48,110 nucleotides of DNA, from assembly GCA_910587035.1 (NCBI GenBank), contig CAJUMQ010000020.1:1-48110 (forward strand), read 5' to 3'. This stretch comes from an uncultured Desulfovibrio sp. GTDB lineage: Bacteria > Desulfobacterota > Desulfovibrionia > Desulfovibrionales > Desulfovibrionaceae. Of this stretch, positions 34,487 through 41,378 are shown piece by piece (the first letter of the stretch is position 1; each line of letters starts with the position of its first letter). The notes beneath the pieces were generated by a model. That model was not told the origin of the DNA, did not search any database, and saw only the letters and a program-made list of their open reading frames with translations. A program made the position numbers and the translations under genes.

Positions 34487-36922
34487 TCATTCACTCTTCT
34501 GCTTGCGAAAGGCGTTCTGGGCATGGCATCCAAGCTGGTTGAGGCGTCTATCTACCCGATCATATATGCTGCCGGGTGTGAAGGTGTCATTTTTTCTTCT
34601 TTTGCCCGCAGGGAGGCCGGTGAGCAAATAAAGCGCCTCTGCCATATCCCGCACGGGATAAATGGCGAACTGCCCTCTGGACACACTCTCCACTATTTCA
34701 GGAGAAAGCATGAGGTGATCAATATTATCCCAGGGTATGAGCACCCCCTGGGTGCCAGTGAGGCCACGCCGCGCGCATACCTTGTAAAAACCCTCTATCT
34801 TGCGGGTCACCCCTCCCACTGCCATTATCTGGCCAGCCTGCCCAAGGGCTCCGGTAAAGGCCAGGTCAAGACGCACAGGCACATCCGCCAGGGCAGATAG
34901 GAGCGCAGCAAGCTCGGCACCGGAGGCGGAGTCTCCCTCAATCCCCCCATAGCTCTGTTCAAAATAGAGGGATGCCGTTAGCACCAGCGGTTTTTTGCGG
35001 GCAAAAAGATCAGCAAGGAAGCTTTTTATGATCAGCATGGCCTTGGTGTGAATGGGACCGCCTAGCTCGGCTTCCCTTTCCAGGTCGATGATGCCATCAT
35101 GCCCCACCCCAACCGAGCAGGAGATCCTGTGAGGCAGCCCAAACTCGTAATCGCCCTCCCATGTCACCGAAAGGCCATTGACCTGGCCAACAGCGGTGCC
35201 GCTGGTTTGCACCTTGATCACGCTGCGGCCATACTCCTCCATCAGTTCCTCCTCTACCAGATTGGCCCTGTAGAAGCTGGCTCGATGGGCGCTATCCAGA
35301 AAAGCCGCATCCACCACCTGGCTGCCTCCCATGGCGGCCAGGGCATCAGCTTCTATCATCAATCTGCGCAGAACAGGAAATTTCAGGGACAACCGCTTCT
35401 GATCCTCGCAAAATTTGGATCCTGCATCCACAAGCCACGCCAGCGCGGAGGCGTCAAAAGGCATCAGACCCGCATCCATGGCAATTTTGGCAATTTGGCC
35501 CAGATACAGACGGATATTCGCGGCATTTCTCTCTGCCGATTCCGCCATATGGGCCTTTATGCGAAATATCCGAGAAAATTTATCATCATTGTCGAGAAGA
35601 TATTCATATGTCTCCTCATTGCCTATGAGTATAACCTTAACATTGAGATCAAGGGGATCAGGGCGCAGGCTTCTCGCTCTGGCGGCTGTATCCGTCATGT
35701 CGCCGCCATCCTCAATGCGTGCCTGATTGGCTCGCAAGGCCCGCAAAAGGCCTTCCCAGGCAAAGGGATGATGCAGGATGTCATCCGCATGGAGTACGAG
35801 AAAACCGCCATTGGCCCTGTGCAGGCTGCCATTGCGAATGAGGGTGAAGTCCGTCACCAGGGCGCCCATTTCAGATTCCCGCTCCACACAGCCCAGGAGA
35901 TTGAGGGCGCTTGGATTATCTTCCACTATCAGTGGCGCGCCATGCAGACCGGAATTATCCACAAAAAGATTTATGGAATAGCGGTTTAAAAAATTTTCCG
36001 CCTGCAGGCTGAAGCGGGGCTCGTCACTCTTGTCATGCTGCTCGCGTGGCAGGAAGGCATCGGTATTTTTAATAATATCCGCCCTGAAATCGCGCAGAAA
36101 ATTTTTCATGTGCGGCGAGGGGCACAGCTTCATAAACTTTTGTTCCAGGGGATCCAGCAGCGTTTCCAGCGTGGCCGTCATGGCCCGGCGCTCGAGGCCA
36201 CTTTCATCATCATGGAAAGAATCTTCCGCAGAGTTGAGCTGCCTCATCAAGCCCACAAGATCCTTGGTGAGGGTATCCCCCTTGCGCTTTATGTCCTGCC
36301 TGGCGGCGCTGTCCAGACTGGCCAGCTCATCCTCATCCAGCTTTTTGCCCTTGCTCACGGGATAAAGGGTGAGGCCTCCATTTTCATCAATATCAAGGTT
36401 AAATCCCTTATGAGCGGCCACATGATTCATCTTGCTCAGGAGGCCGGAACGGATCTTCTGGAATTTTTCCATCAGCACCGCGCGCTCGCGGATAAAGTTG
36501 GGAGTGGCAAGACGTCTTTCCAGATTTCCGGGAATATCATCCATCAGTTTCTGAATGGCTTCACGAAACTTGCGCCCGTGCCCGGCAGGAAGATGCAGGA
36601 GAAGAGGAGCGTCCGGACTGCTGAAATTCTGCACATAGACCAGATCTGGAGGTGTATCCAGCTGGCTGGCAGCAGGTTTGAGGCAGGAGAGGAGCATATG
36701 GCTTCGGCCAAGATCCGGATTGCCTGACAGATAGATGTGGAAGCCGGCATTTTTTATGCGCAAGGCCATTTCCAGAGCCTGCAGGGCCCGGGGTTGAAAA
36801 ACGGCATTGCCATTTTTGCATAGTCTTTCGAATGGAATTTCGCCGCTATTTTTCCAGGGAATTTTTGCGGGATCACAGGTTGTATGCAGCTTGTGAGGTA
36901 GTAATGGTGCGGTGGCGGCCAT
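34487..36922 (-). CDS. Lon-like ATP-dependent protease (AAA_32 / LonB-type)
   Basis: An 811-residue Lon-related protease. It has an N-terminal ATPase-like part (GFHIYLSGNPDLGRSHM near 60, ANGGFLVLHADDIL near 365 as Walker B-like, KVILIGNEETYEYL near 425) and a C-terminal Lon proteolytic domain with the catalytic Ser in GDSASGAEL (about 655) and Lys in VGGVTRKIEGF (about 697). Walker A is degenerate (GNPDLGRS instead of GxxGxGKS). The start at 36922 follows the hemC stop by one base, a tight translational coupling. Classical lon is a different gene. Its substrates are unknown. Confidence 0.9.
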   Translation of the reverse strand: MAATAPLLPHKLHTTCDPAKIPWKNSGEIPFERLCKNGNAVFQPRALQALEMALRIKNAGFHIYLSGNPDLGRSHMLLSCLKPAASQLDTPPDLVYVQNFSSPDAPLLLHLPAGHGRKFREAIQKLMDDIPGNLERRLATPNFIRERAVLMEKFQKIRSGLLSKMNHVAAHKGFNLDIDENGGLTLYPVSKGKKLDEDELASLDSAARQDIKRKGDTLTKDLVGLMRQLNSAEDSFHDDESGLERRAMTATLETLLDPLEQKFMKLCPSPHMKNFLRDFRADIIKNTDAFLPREQHDKSDEPRFSLQAENFLNRYSINLFVDNSGLHGAPLIVEDNPSALNLLGCVERESEMGALVTDFTLIRNGSLHRANGGFLVLHADDILHHPFAWEGLLRALRANQARIEDGGDMTDTAARARSLRPDPLDLNVKVILIGNEETYEYLLDNDDKFSRIFRIKAHMAESAERNAANIRLYLGQIAKIAMDAGLMPFDASALAWLVDAGSKFCEDQKRLSLKFPVLRRLMIEADALAAMGGSQVVDAAFLDSAHRASFYRANLVEEELMEEYGRSVIKVQTSGTAVGQVNGLSVTWEGDYEFGLPHRISCSVGVGHDGIIDLEREAELGGPIHTKAMLIIKSFLADLFARKKPLVLTASLYFEQSYGGIEGDSASGAELAALLSALADVPVRLDLAFTGALGQAGQIMAVGGVTRKIEGFYKVCARRGLTGTQGVLIPWDNIDHLMLSPEIVESVSRGQFAIYPVRDMAEALYLLTGLPAGKRRKNDTFTPGSIYDRVDRRLNQLGCHAQNAFRKQKSE

Positions 36923-36923
36923 A

Positions 36924-37856
36924 TCAGGATTTTGAATAGAGTTTACTGAGGATTTCCCTTGCGCCATTGTCCAGCAATTCGGTTGCCACAGCCTCGCCAA
37001 TTTTTTTTGCATCCGCAGTGTGGCCGGTTTTCTCCGCGCGCAGAATCAGGCTTCCATCGGGTTCGGCCACCAGCCCCTGCAGATATAACTCCTCATCATC
37101 CACAAGCCTGGCATTGGCGGCTATGGGCACCTGGCAGCCGCCATCAAGGGCGGCAAGAAAACTTCTTTCCGCATCAACACAAACACGGGTTGGCCCATCC
37201 TCCATACTGGCCAGCAGGACAAAAAGATCATAATTGTCCTCAAGACATTCTATGCCCAGGGCCCCCTGGCCCGCGGCCGGCAAAAAGTCATCTGCTTCCA
37301 GGGGCACCATGTGCGGAGCCAAAAGCCCCAGACGATTGATGCCGGCGGTTGCAAGAATGATGGCGTCATAATTGCCTGTATGCAATTTGCCAAGGCGTGT
37401 GTCGATGTTGCCGCGCAGGCTGGAAATACGCAGGTCCGGGCGTCTGGCAAGGAGCTGCGCCTGGCGCCGCAGGCTCGATGTGCCCACATGCGCTCCGTGG
37501 GGCAAATCCTCAATGGAGCTGTACTCCATGGAAAGAAAACAGTCTGTGCATGCCTCCCTGGGTGGCACACAGCCCAGAATAAGACCATCCGGCAGAACCA
37601 TGGGCACATCCTTGATGCTGTGAACCGCAAGATCCGCGCGCCTGTCCAGGAGGGCCTCCTCAATTTCCTTGACAAACAGGCCTTTGCCGCCAACTTTTGC
37701 AAGCGGCACATCCTGTATTACATCGCCCCTGGTCTTAATAATATTTAGGGACACAGAGAGGGCCAGGTCAAGCTGTTCCAGCCAGTCCTTGACATGATTC
37801 GCCTGCCACAGGGCCAGACGGCTGCCACGGGTTGCAATAACAAGATGCCTGCGCAT
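36924..37856 (-). CDS. hemC: porphobilinogen deaminase (hydroxymethylbilane synthase)
   Basis: Polymerises four porphobilinogens to hydroxymethylbilane for haem, sirohaem and cobalamin; sirohaem is needed for sulfite reductase. The 310-residue protein has IATRGSRLALWQAN, VPLAKVGGKGLFVKEIE, HSIKDVPM, SSLRRQAQLL and the dipyrromethane-binding Cys in DGGCQVPIA (about 238). The start has AAGGG six bases upstream. fmdB lies eight bases upstream and the Lon-like gene one base downstream, so this is a compact operon. Confidence 0.98.
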   Translation of the reverse strand: MRRHLVIATRGSRLALWQANHVKDWLEQLDLALSVSLNIIKTRGDVIQDVPLAKVGGKGLFVKEIEEALLDRRADLAVHSIKDVPMVLPDGLILGCVPPREACTDCFLSMEYSSIEDLPHGAHVGTSSLRRQAQLLARRPDLRISSLRGNIDTRLGKLHTGNYDAIILATAGINRLGLLAPHMVPLEADDFLPAAGQGALGIECLEDNYDLFVLLASMEDGPTRVCVDAERSFLAALDGGCQVPIAANARLVDDEELYLQGLVAEPDGSLILRAEKTGHTADAKKIGEAVATELLDNGAREILSKLYSKS

Positions 37857-37864
37857 TGACGCCC

Positions 37865-38098
37865 TTAACGTCCACAGCTGGCGCAGTTTCCACCAGAGCA
37901 GCCTGCGCAGCCGCCACCGGAGGACACGGGCATATCCCCACCCTGGCCGGAACCTCCCCTGTGCCTGGCGCAGACGGACATCATCTTGCTTGTCTCATCC
38001 GACCCGCAACGGGGGCAGATGCAGGCAATTGTGTCCGGAGCGGCGATCTCCTCAAATTCATGTCCACATTTGCCGCAAACAAATTCATATATCGGCAT
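37865..38098 (-). CDS. FmdB-family zinc ribbon protein
   Basis: A 77-residue protein with an N-terminal zinc ribbon of the FmdB type (MPIYEFVCGKCGHEFEE ... CPRCGS, residues 1-32) and a flexible Gly/Ser/Cys-rich tail (GGGCAGCSGGNCASCGR). FmdB was first linked to amidase and formamidase gene control, but most members have no known function. The start has AGGTGA upstream and overlaps the end of gmhA by 14 bases. Confidence 0.9.
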   Translation of the reverse strand: MPIYEFVCGKCGHEFEEIAAPDTIACICPRCGSDETSKMMSVCARHRGGSGQGGDMPVSSGGGCAGCSGGNCASCGR

Positions 38099-38720
38099 TA
38101 TTCACCTGCCTTTCGGGGTTGGCCAGAAAAGGCCTGATTTCGCCCACATTTTCAAATAGATAATAATCGCAGAGATAACAGAACATATGCTCAGCGGCCA
38201 GATGCATCTCCTGGATGAGCGGCGTGCGATCCGAGGACACATCGATTATTATGTCGCAATGCATGAGAGAGGAATTGTTGCCGCATAGCCCAATGGTATA
38301 AAGCCCTTTTTCAGATGCGCAAGCAAAGGCCCGGATTACATTGGGGCTTTTCCCTGAAGTGGAGATGCCAAGCAGGACATCACCGGGGGCTCCCAGAGCC
38401 TCCACCTGGCGGGAGAAAACATCTTCATAAGCGCTGTCATTGGCAATGGCGGAAAGAACGGAAGTATCCGTGGTCAGGGCTATGGCGGGCAGGGCCGGAC
38501 GATCCAGCAGAAAGCGGTTGACAAATTCTCCCGCCACATGCTGCGCATCCGCCGCGCTGCCACCATTACCGCATAACAGCAGCTTGCCCCCCCGGGCAAG
38601 GCTTATGGCTGTATTGAATGCGGCCTTGCGGATTTTTTCGCCATTGAGCCGGAAAAATTCCTCCCGCAAGCTTGAGCCGGTTCTGGAGTATTCCTCGATA
38701 ATTTGCAGAGCGCTGTCCAT
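38085..38720 (-). CDS. gmhA: SIS-domain protein, phosphoheptose isomerase family
   Basis: A 211-residue SIS-domain protein that best fits GmhA, which makes heptose 7-phosphate for lipopolysaccharide core. Motifs are LLCGNGGSAADAQHVAGEFVNRF (about 46-68), TTDTSVLSAIANDSAYEDVFSRQVEAL (83-109), GISTSGKSPNVIRA and the C-terminal HLAAEHMFCYLCD. I chose ATG 38720 (GGAG six bases upstream). It is the first gene of the gmhA-fmdB-hemC-Lon operon. DiaA-type replication proteins share the fold, so the exact function is fairly but not fully certain. Confidence 0.9.
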   Translation of the reverse strand: MDSALQIIEEYSRTGSSLREEFFRLNGEKIRKAAFNTAISLARGGKLLLCGNGGSAADAQHVAGEFVNRFLLDRPALPAIALTTDTSVLSAIANDSAYEDVFSRQVEALGAPGDVLLGISTSGKSPNVIRAFACASEKGLYTIGLCGNNSSLMHCDIIIDVSSDRTPLIQEMHLAAEHMFCYLCDYYLFENVGEIRPFLANPERQVNNADI

Positions 38721-38736
38721 GCGGTCTCCATTGGCC

Positions 38737-38794
38737 TGACAAATTGTCAACTTGTTGGACTAAATAATATAATCCAAAGCGGCCCGCATGACAA
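38737..38794 (-). promoter_or_regulatory. promoter and palindrome of the gmhA operon
   Basis: On the minus strand TTGTCA (38789-38794) and TATATT (38766-38771) have a 17-base spacer. Transcription would start near 38760. A perfect palindrome with arms TGACAA and TTGTCA around one base (38737-38749) lies just downstream, between start and ribosome site, where a repressor could act. Confidence 0.55.
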
Positions 38795-39053
38795 GGCAAG
38801 CCGTGCGGTTGAAAACTGTGACAAAAATAGCACGCTCCCGGCACCTCAGCCACAAGCTGACCCATGTCTGAAATAATAGGGGGGGGGGGAACAGAAACGC
38901 CTCTAGGCGAACATCATCAACGCTGTTGGCACGAACAAGAAAGGTAACGCCGCCCACCGCCAACGGGAGCCCTGCCGATACGGTTTTTGATGCGAATATT
39001 GCCAGCATGCGGCAGACTGGCCGGATGGTTAAATTTTGCGTGCCCGTATCCAT
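38760..39053 (-). CDS. doubtful hypothetical ORF containing a poly-C run
   Basis: A 97-residue reading frame with no family I recognise. Its middle (FASKTVSAGLPLAVGGVTFLVRANSVDDVRLEAFLF) looks protein-like. An 11-base C run then encodes PPP, and the tail overlaps the gmhA promoter. There is no good ribosome site (in-frame ATGs at 39053 and 39080). It may be a small gene, a decayed gene, or chance. Confidence 0.2.
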   Translation of the reverse strand: MDTGTQNLTIRPVCRMLAIFASKTVSAGLPLAVGGVTFLVRANSVDDVRLEAFLFPPPLLFQTWVSLWLRCRERAIFVTVFNRTACLVMRAALDYII

Positions 39054-39416
39054 TGCCTCGCCACAGAGCTTATTTATCATATACTAAAAATATGTAAAAT
39101 CAAAATATGAGGATTTTATCTGCATAAATGGAGGGTATATGGGTTATTAATCTTGAAAAATTTTTGTAGAGATTGTAAAAAAATATCTGCAAAGGATTTT
39201 CTGTGCCCGAAAGTTAAGGGATTCACCCACGCTGCAAGAAGCTTCCTGCAAAATCTGGCCGAATTATTCATGCCAGAGCGCCAATGCTGTTCCATGCCAC
39301 CATTGCGGACTGAAGCAATGGCAGCCCATATTAATAGGCGATCCCGCCACAGAAAGCCCAACTTTATAATTGTCAATAGATTGGTTTATTCACCTGCAAC
39401 CTGGAGGCTATGCATC
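38795..39416. other. largely non-coding region before the reductase pair
   Basis: About 620 bases without a convincing gene. It holds the 11-base G run at 38879-38889, a short stem CGCCT/AGGCG near 38897-38908, an AT-rich tract at 39080-39200, and a TATAAT box at 39365-39370 that could be the -10 for the reductase gene, although no matching -35 is visible. I recognise no RNA gene here. Confidence 0.4.
38879..38889. repeat. 11-base poly-G tract
   Basis: Eleven consecutive G on the plus strand. Tracts of this length slip during replication and are classic phase-variation sites when inside or just upstream of genes. The only frame it interrupts is doubtful, and sequencing platforms also miscount such runs. 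Confidence 0.7.
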
Positions 39417-39971
39417 ATGGCAAAAAAGATTCTTATCCTGAACGGCAGCCCGCGCATGAAAGGCAATACCGCCATGCTTTGTGATTCCTTTGCAAAAGGA
39501 GCGGAAAGCGCTGGCCATACCGTAACCAGATTTGATCTGCAAAAACTGGATATTCATGGCTGCCTGGGGTGTATGAAAGGGGGCAAGGACCCCAAAAGTC
39601 CATGCGTGCAAAAGGATGGCATGGAAAAAATCTATCCGGCATATGAAGAGGCCGATATTGTGGTGCTCGCCTCCCCGCTATATTATTGGAGCGTTTCCGG
39701 CCAGCTCAAGACGGCCTTTGATCGCCTGTTCGCTGTTGCGGAATGCAATCCAGGCTATGCCAATCCCAGCAAGGAATGCATATTGATCATGGCAGCCGAA
39801 GGCGACACCCCGGACAACTGGAAACCGGCTTTAGATTATTACGAGGCGCTCACAGGCTTTTTGAAATGGAAGGATCTTGGCAGAGTCCTGGCTGGTGGAG
39901 TTCTCGATGCCGGCGCGGTGGCTGGCAAGCCAGCTGTCGATGAAGCCTATAAATTTGGCGCGTCATTATAA
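39417..39971 (+). CDS. NADPH-dependent FMN reductase / iron-sulfur flavoprotein-like
   Basis: A 184-residue flavodoxin-like reductase. It starts with the FMN-binding KILILNGSPRMKGNTAML (residues 4-21), has Cys in GCLGCM (about 46-51) and SPCVQKDGM (about 60), followed by ASPLYYWSVSGQLKTAFDR (about 83-101), all usual in this family (NAD(P)H-dependent FMN reductases, including iron-sulfur flavoproteins). The upstream frame continues 88 codons but is not protein-like; the ATG at 39417 has GGAGG 10 bases upstream. A related gene follows 75 bases later. Confidence 0.9.
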   Translation: MAKKILILNGSPRMKGNTAMLCDSFAKGAESAGHTVTRFDLQKLDIHGCLGCMKGGKDPKSPCVQKDGMEKIYPAYEEADIVVLASPLYYWSVSGQLKTAFDRLFAVAECNPGYANPSKECILIMAAEGDTPDNWKPALDYYEALTGFLKWKDLGRVLAGGVLDAGAVAGKPAVDEAYKFGASL

Positions 39972-39993
39972 ACTGGCTTTTTCATTTTTTTCA

Positions 39994-40026
39994 GGCTGCC
40001 GCCGGTCACGCAGGCCGGCGGCAGCC
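39994..40026 (+). repeat. strong hairpin between the two reductase genes
   Basis: Perfect 12-base GC-rich arms GGCTGCCGCCGG and CCGGCGGCAGCC with a nine-base loop. No T run follows on the plus strand, so it may protect or process the mRNA rather than end it. Confidence 0.6.
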
Positions 40027-40045
40027 GCATGTGCGGAGACGGAGC

Positions 40046-40762
40046 ATGGGCAAGGGCAATCTGAATGGGGGCAACAGGTTTTCGCGGCGCAGGCTGCTGT
40101 CCATTGGCGGGGTTTTGGCTGCCCTGGGCTTGGGCGGCGGCTTTCTCTATCGCCATTTTTCTTCCACTTCTCCCGTAAAAGTGGAATCCTTCATAACTCA
40201 GGGGGATGGCAGCAAAAAAAATGTGCTCGTCATGACAGGGAGTGCACGCAAGGGTGGCAACAGTGAAGTCCTGGCCTCGGCTTTTATCGATGGCGCAAGG
40301 GAGGCCGGGCATACGGTTAATGTATTTCACAGCGGCATCACTCCTGTGGGTGCCTGCCTGAATTGCGACGGCTGCTGGATCACAGGCAAACCCTGCGTGC
40401 AGGATGATGCCTTTGAAGCGCTCTCGCCCCTGCTGGAGCAGGCCGAGATGCTGGTATTTTGCAGCCCTCTCTACTGGTATAATTTCAGCGGCCATTTAAA
40501 GTGCGCCATTGACCGCATGTATCCCTATTCCCGCAAAAACCGTCTGCGCGATATGAAAGTCAGGGAAGCCATGCTGCTGATGTGCGGCGAGAGCATGTTT
40601 CCCCGCTCCTTTGCCGCCCCGGCGGAGGCCTATCGCCAAATGCTGGGCTATAAACGCTGGGAGGATCGCGGACGTCTTTTTGTCACCGGCGTAAATGAAT
40701 TTGGCGCAATGAAAAATCACAGGGCTCTGGGCATGGCAAGGGAAATGGGCCTGAATGTCTGA
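40046..40762 (+). CDS. flavodoxin-fold reductase with Tat-like N-terminus
   Basis: A 238-residue protein. Residues 1-35 form a Tat-type leader (FSRRRLLSIGG, then a hydrophobic stretch VLAALGLGGGFLY). The remainder is a flavodoxin-like FMN reductase: KNVLVMTGSARKGGNSEVL (about 58-76), CLNCDGCW and KPCVQDDAF cysteine region, CSPLYWYNFSGHLKCAIDRM. It resembles the preceding gene and may be a duplicate with an added leader. ATG 40046 has GGAG seven bases upstream. Export of a folded FMN protein by Tat is plausible but unproven; the leader could also anchor it in the membrane. Confidence 0.85.
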   Translation: MGKGNLNGGNRFSRRRLLSIGGVLAALGLGGGFLYRHFSSTSPVKVESFITQGDGSKKNVLVMTGSARKGGNSEVLASAFIDGAREAGHTVNVFHSGITPVGACLNCDGCWITGKPCVQDDAFEALSPLLEQAEMLVFCSPLYWYNFSGHLKCAIDRMYPYSRKNRLRDMKVREAMLLMCGESMFPRSFAAPAEAYRQMLGYKRWEDRGRLFVTGVNEFGAMKNHRALGMAREMGLNV

Positions 40763-40786
40763 GTGGCACTTTTCTGGACGATGCTA

Positions 40787-40834
40787 GCAAATATGGCGTA
40801 TTTCTCAATTTCATGTGAAACACGCCATATTTGC
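40787..40834 (+). terminator. long hairpin after the reductase pair
   Basis: Perfect 13-base arms GCAAATATGGCGT and ACGCCATATTTGC, extended inward by four more pairs after one mismatch. It lies 24 bases after the stop codon. No T run follows; it probably ends or stabilises the transcript before the tRNA promoter. Confidence 0.5.
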
Positions 40835-40913
40835 CACCGCGAAGACATGAAATCCCCCACCCTGCAGCAGCGCCGGCGAAGATATGAATAAAAATGGAAA
40901 ACTGATTTTTCTC

Positions 40914-40942
40914 TTGACATGCAAGCCACATTTCCATAAATA
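40914..40942 (+). promoter_or_regulatory. tRNA operon promoter
   Basis: Perfect -35 TTGACA (40914-40919), a 17-base spacer and -10 TAAATA (40937-40942). Transcription would start just before the tRNA-Gln gene at 40955. Confidence 0.75.
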
Positions 40943-40954
40943 GAAAAGACGCAG

Positions 40955-41029
40955 TGGGTTGTCGTTCAATTGGCAGGACGGCGGATTCTGGCTCCGCTAA
41001 TCAAGGTTCGAGTCCTTGCAACCCAGCCA
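40955..41029 (+). tRNA. tRNA-Gln (CTG anticodon)
   Basis: 75 bases including an encoded CCA. The acceptor stem TGGGTTG/CAACCCA, D stem GTTC/GGAC, anticodon stem GCGGA/TCCGC with loop TTCTGGC (anticodon CTG at 40988-40990), and T stem CAAGG/CCTTG with TTCGAGT all pair. Confidence 0.95.
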
Positions 41030-41032
41030 AAA

Positions 41033-41109
41033 GTCCTCATCGTCTAGTCGGCCCAGGACAACGGCCTTTCACGCCGTCAACAGGGGTTCAAATCCCCTTG
41101 AGGACGCCA
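41033..41109 (+). tRNA. tRNA-Glu (TTC anticodon)
   Basis: 77 bases including an encoded CCA. Acceptor stem GTCCTCA/TGAGGAC, anticodon stem ACGGC/GCCGT with loop CTTTCAC (anticodon TTC at 41068-41070), T stem AGGGG/CCCCT with TTCAAAT. It lies three bases after tRNA-Gln in one transcript and just upstream of the restriction island. Confidence 0.95.
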
Positions 41110-41120
41110 AGTAAATTCAA

Positions 41121-41150
41121 GGAGTTAGAGTAAAATCTAGCTCCTTTTTT
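41121..41150 (+). terminator. intrinsic terminator of the tRNA operon
   Basis: Nine-base arms GGAGTTAGA and TCTAGCTCC (one G-T pair) with a six-base loop, then TTTTTT. It is 12 bases after tRNA-Glu. Confidence 0.85.
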
Positions 41151-41316
41151 GTTTGTGGGGCAAAATTGCCCCACACTATGCCCCACAGATTTGATAAAGT
41201 CCGGGAAAATTATTTCAAGACAATCAAACCTGGGGCTGAATCCTGTTTTTGGGGGGCCAATGGGTAATGCAAATTTGTGTAGAGGAAGTTCATTCCATTT
41301 GTCCACCATATCTACC

Positions 41317-41346
41317 TTTACAGCTTCCCTTTCTACCTTATATAAT
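41317..41346 (+). promoter_or_regulatory. hsd operon promoter
   Basis: TTTACA (41317-41322), 18-base spacer, perfect -10 TATAAT (41341-41346), 33 bases before the hsdM start. Between the tRNA terminator and this promoter lies only an 18-base repeat, TGGGGC/GCCCCA at 41156-41173; no integrase is seen. Confidence 0.7.
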
Positions 41347-41378
41347 TACAACAATTTGCTGGATTGATGGGAGCTGCC

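Noticed and set aside
39116..39376. Minus-strand frame of 86 codons before the FMN reductase gene
   Set aside because: No ribosome site, no recognisable domain, and it overlaps the likely promoter region of the reductase gene.
39994..40026. Intrinsic terminator between the reductase genes
   Set aside because: Strong stem but no T run after it on either strand; listed as a repeat instead.
41110..41378. Integrase remnant or attachment-site duplicate after tRNA-Glu
   Set aside because: The minus-strand frame at 41088-41309 has no integrase motif, and the tRNA end is not repeated in the window.
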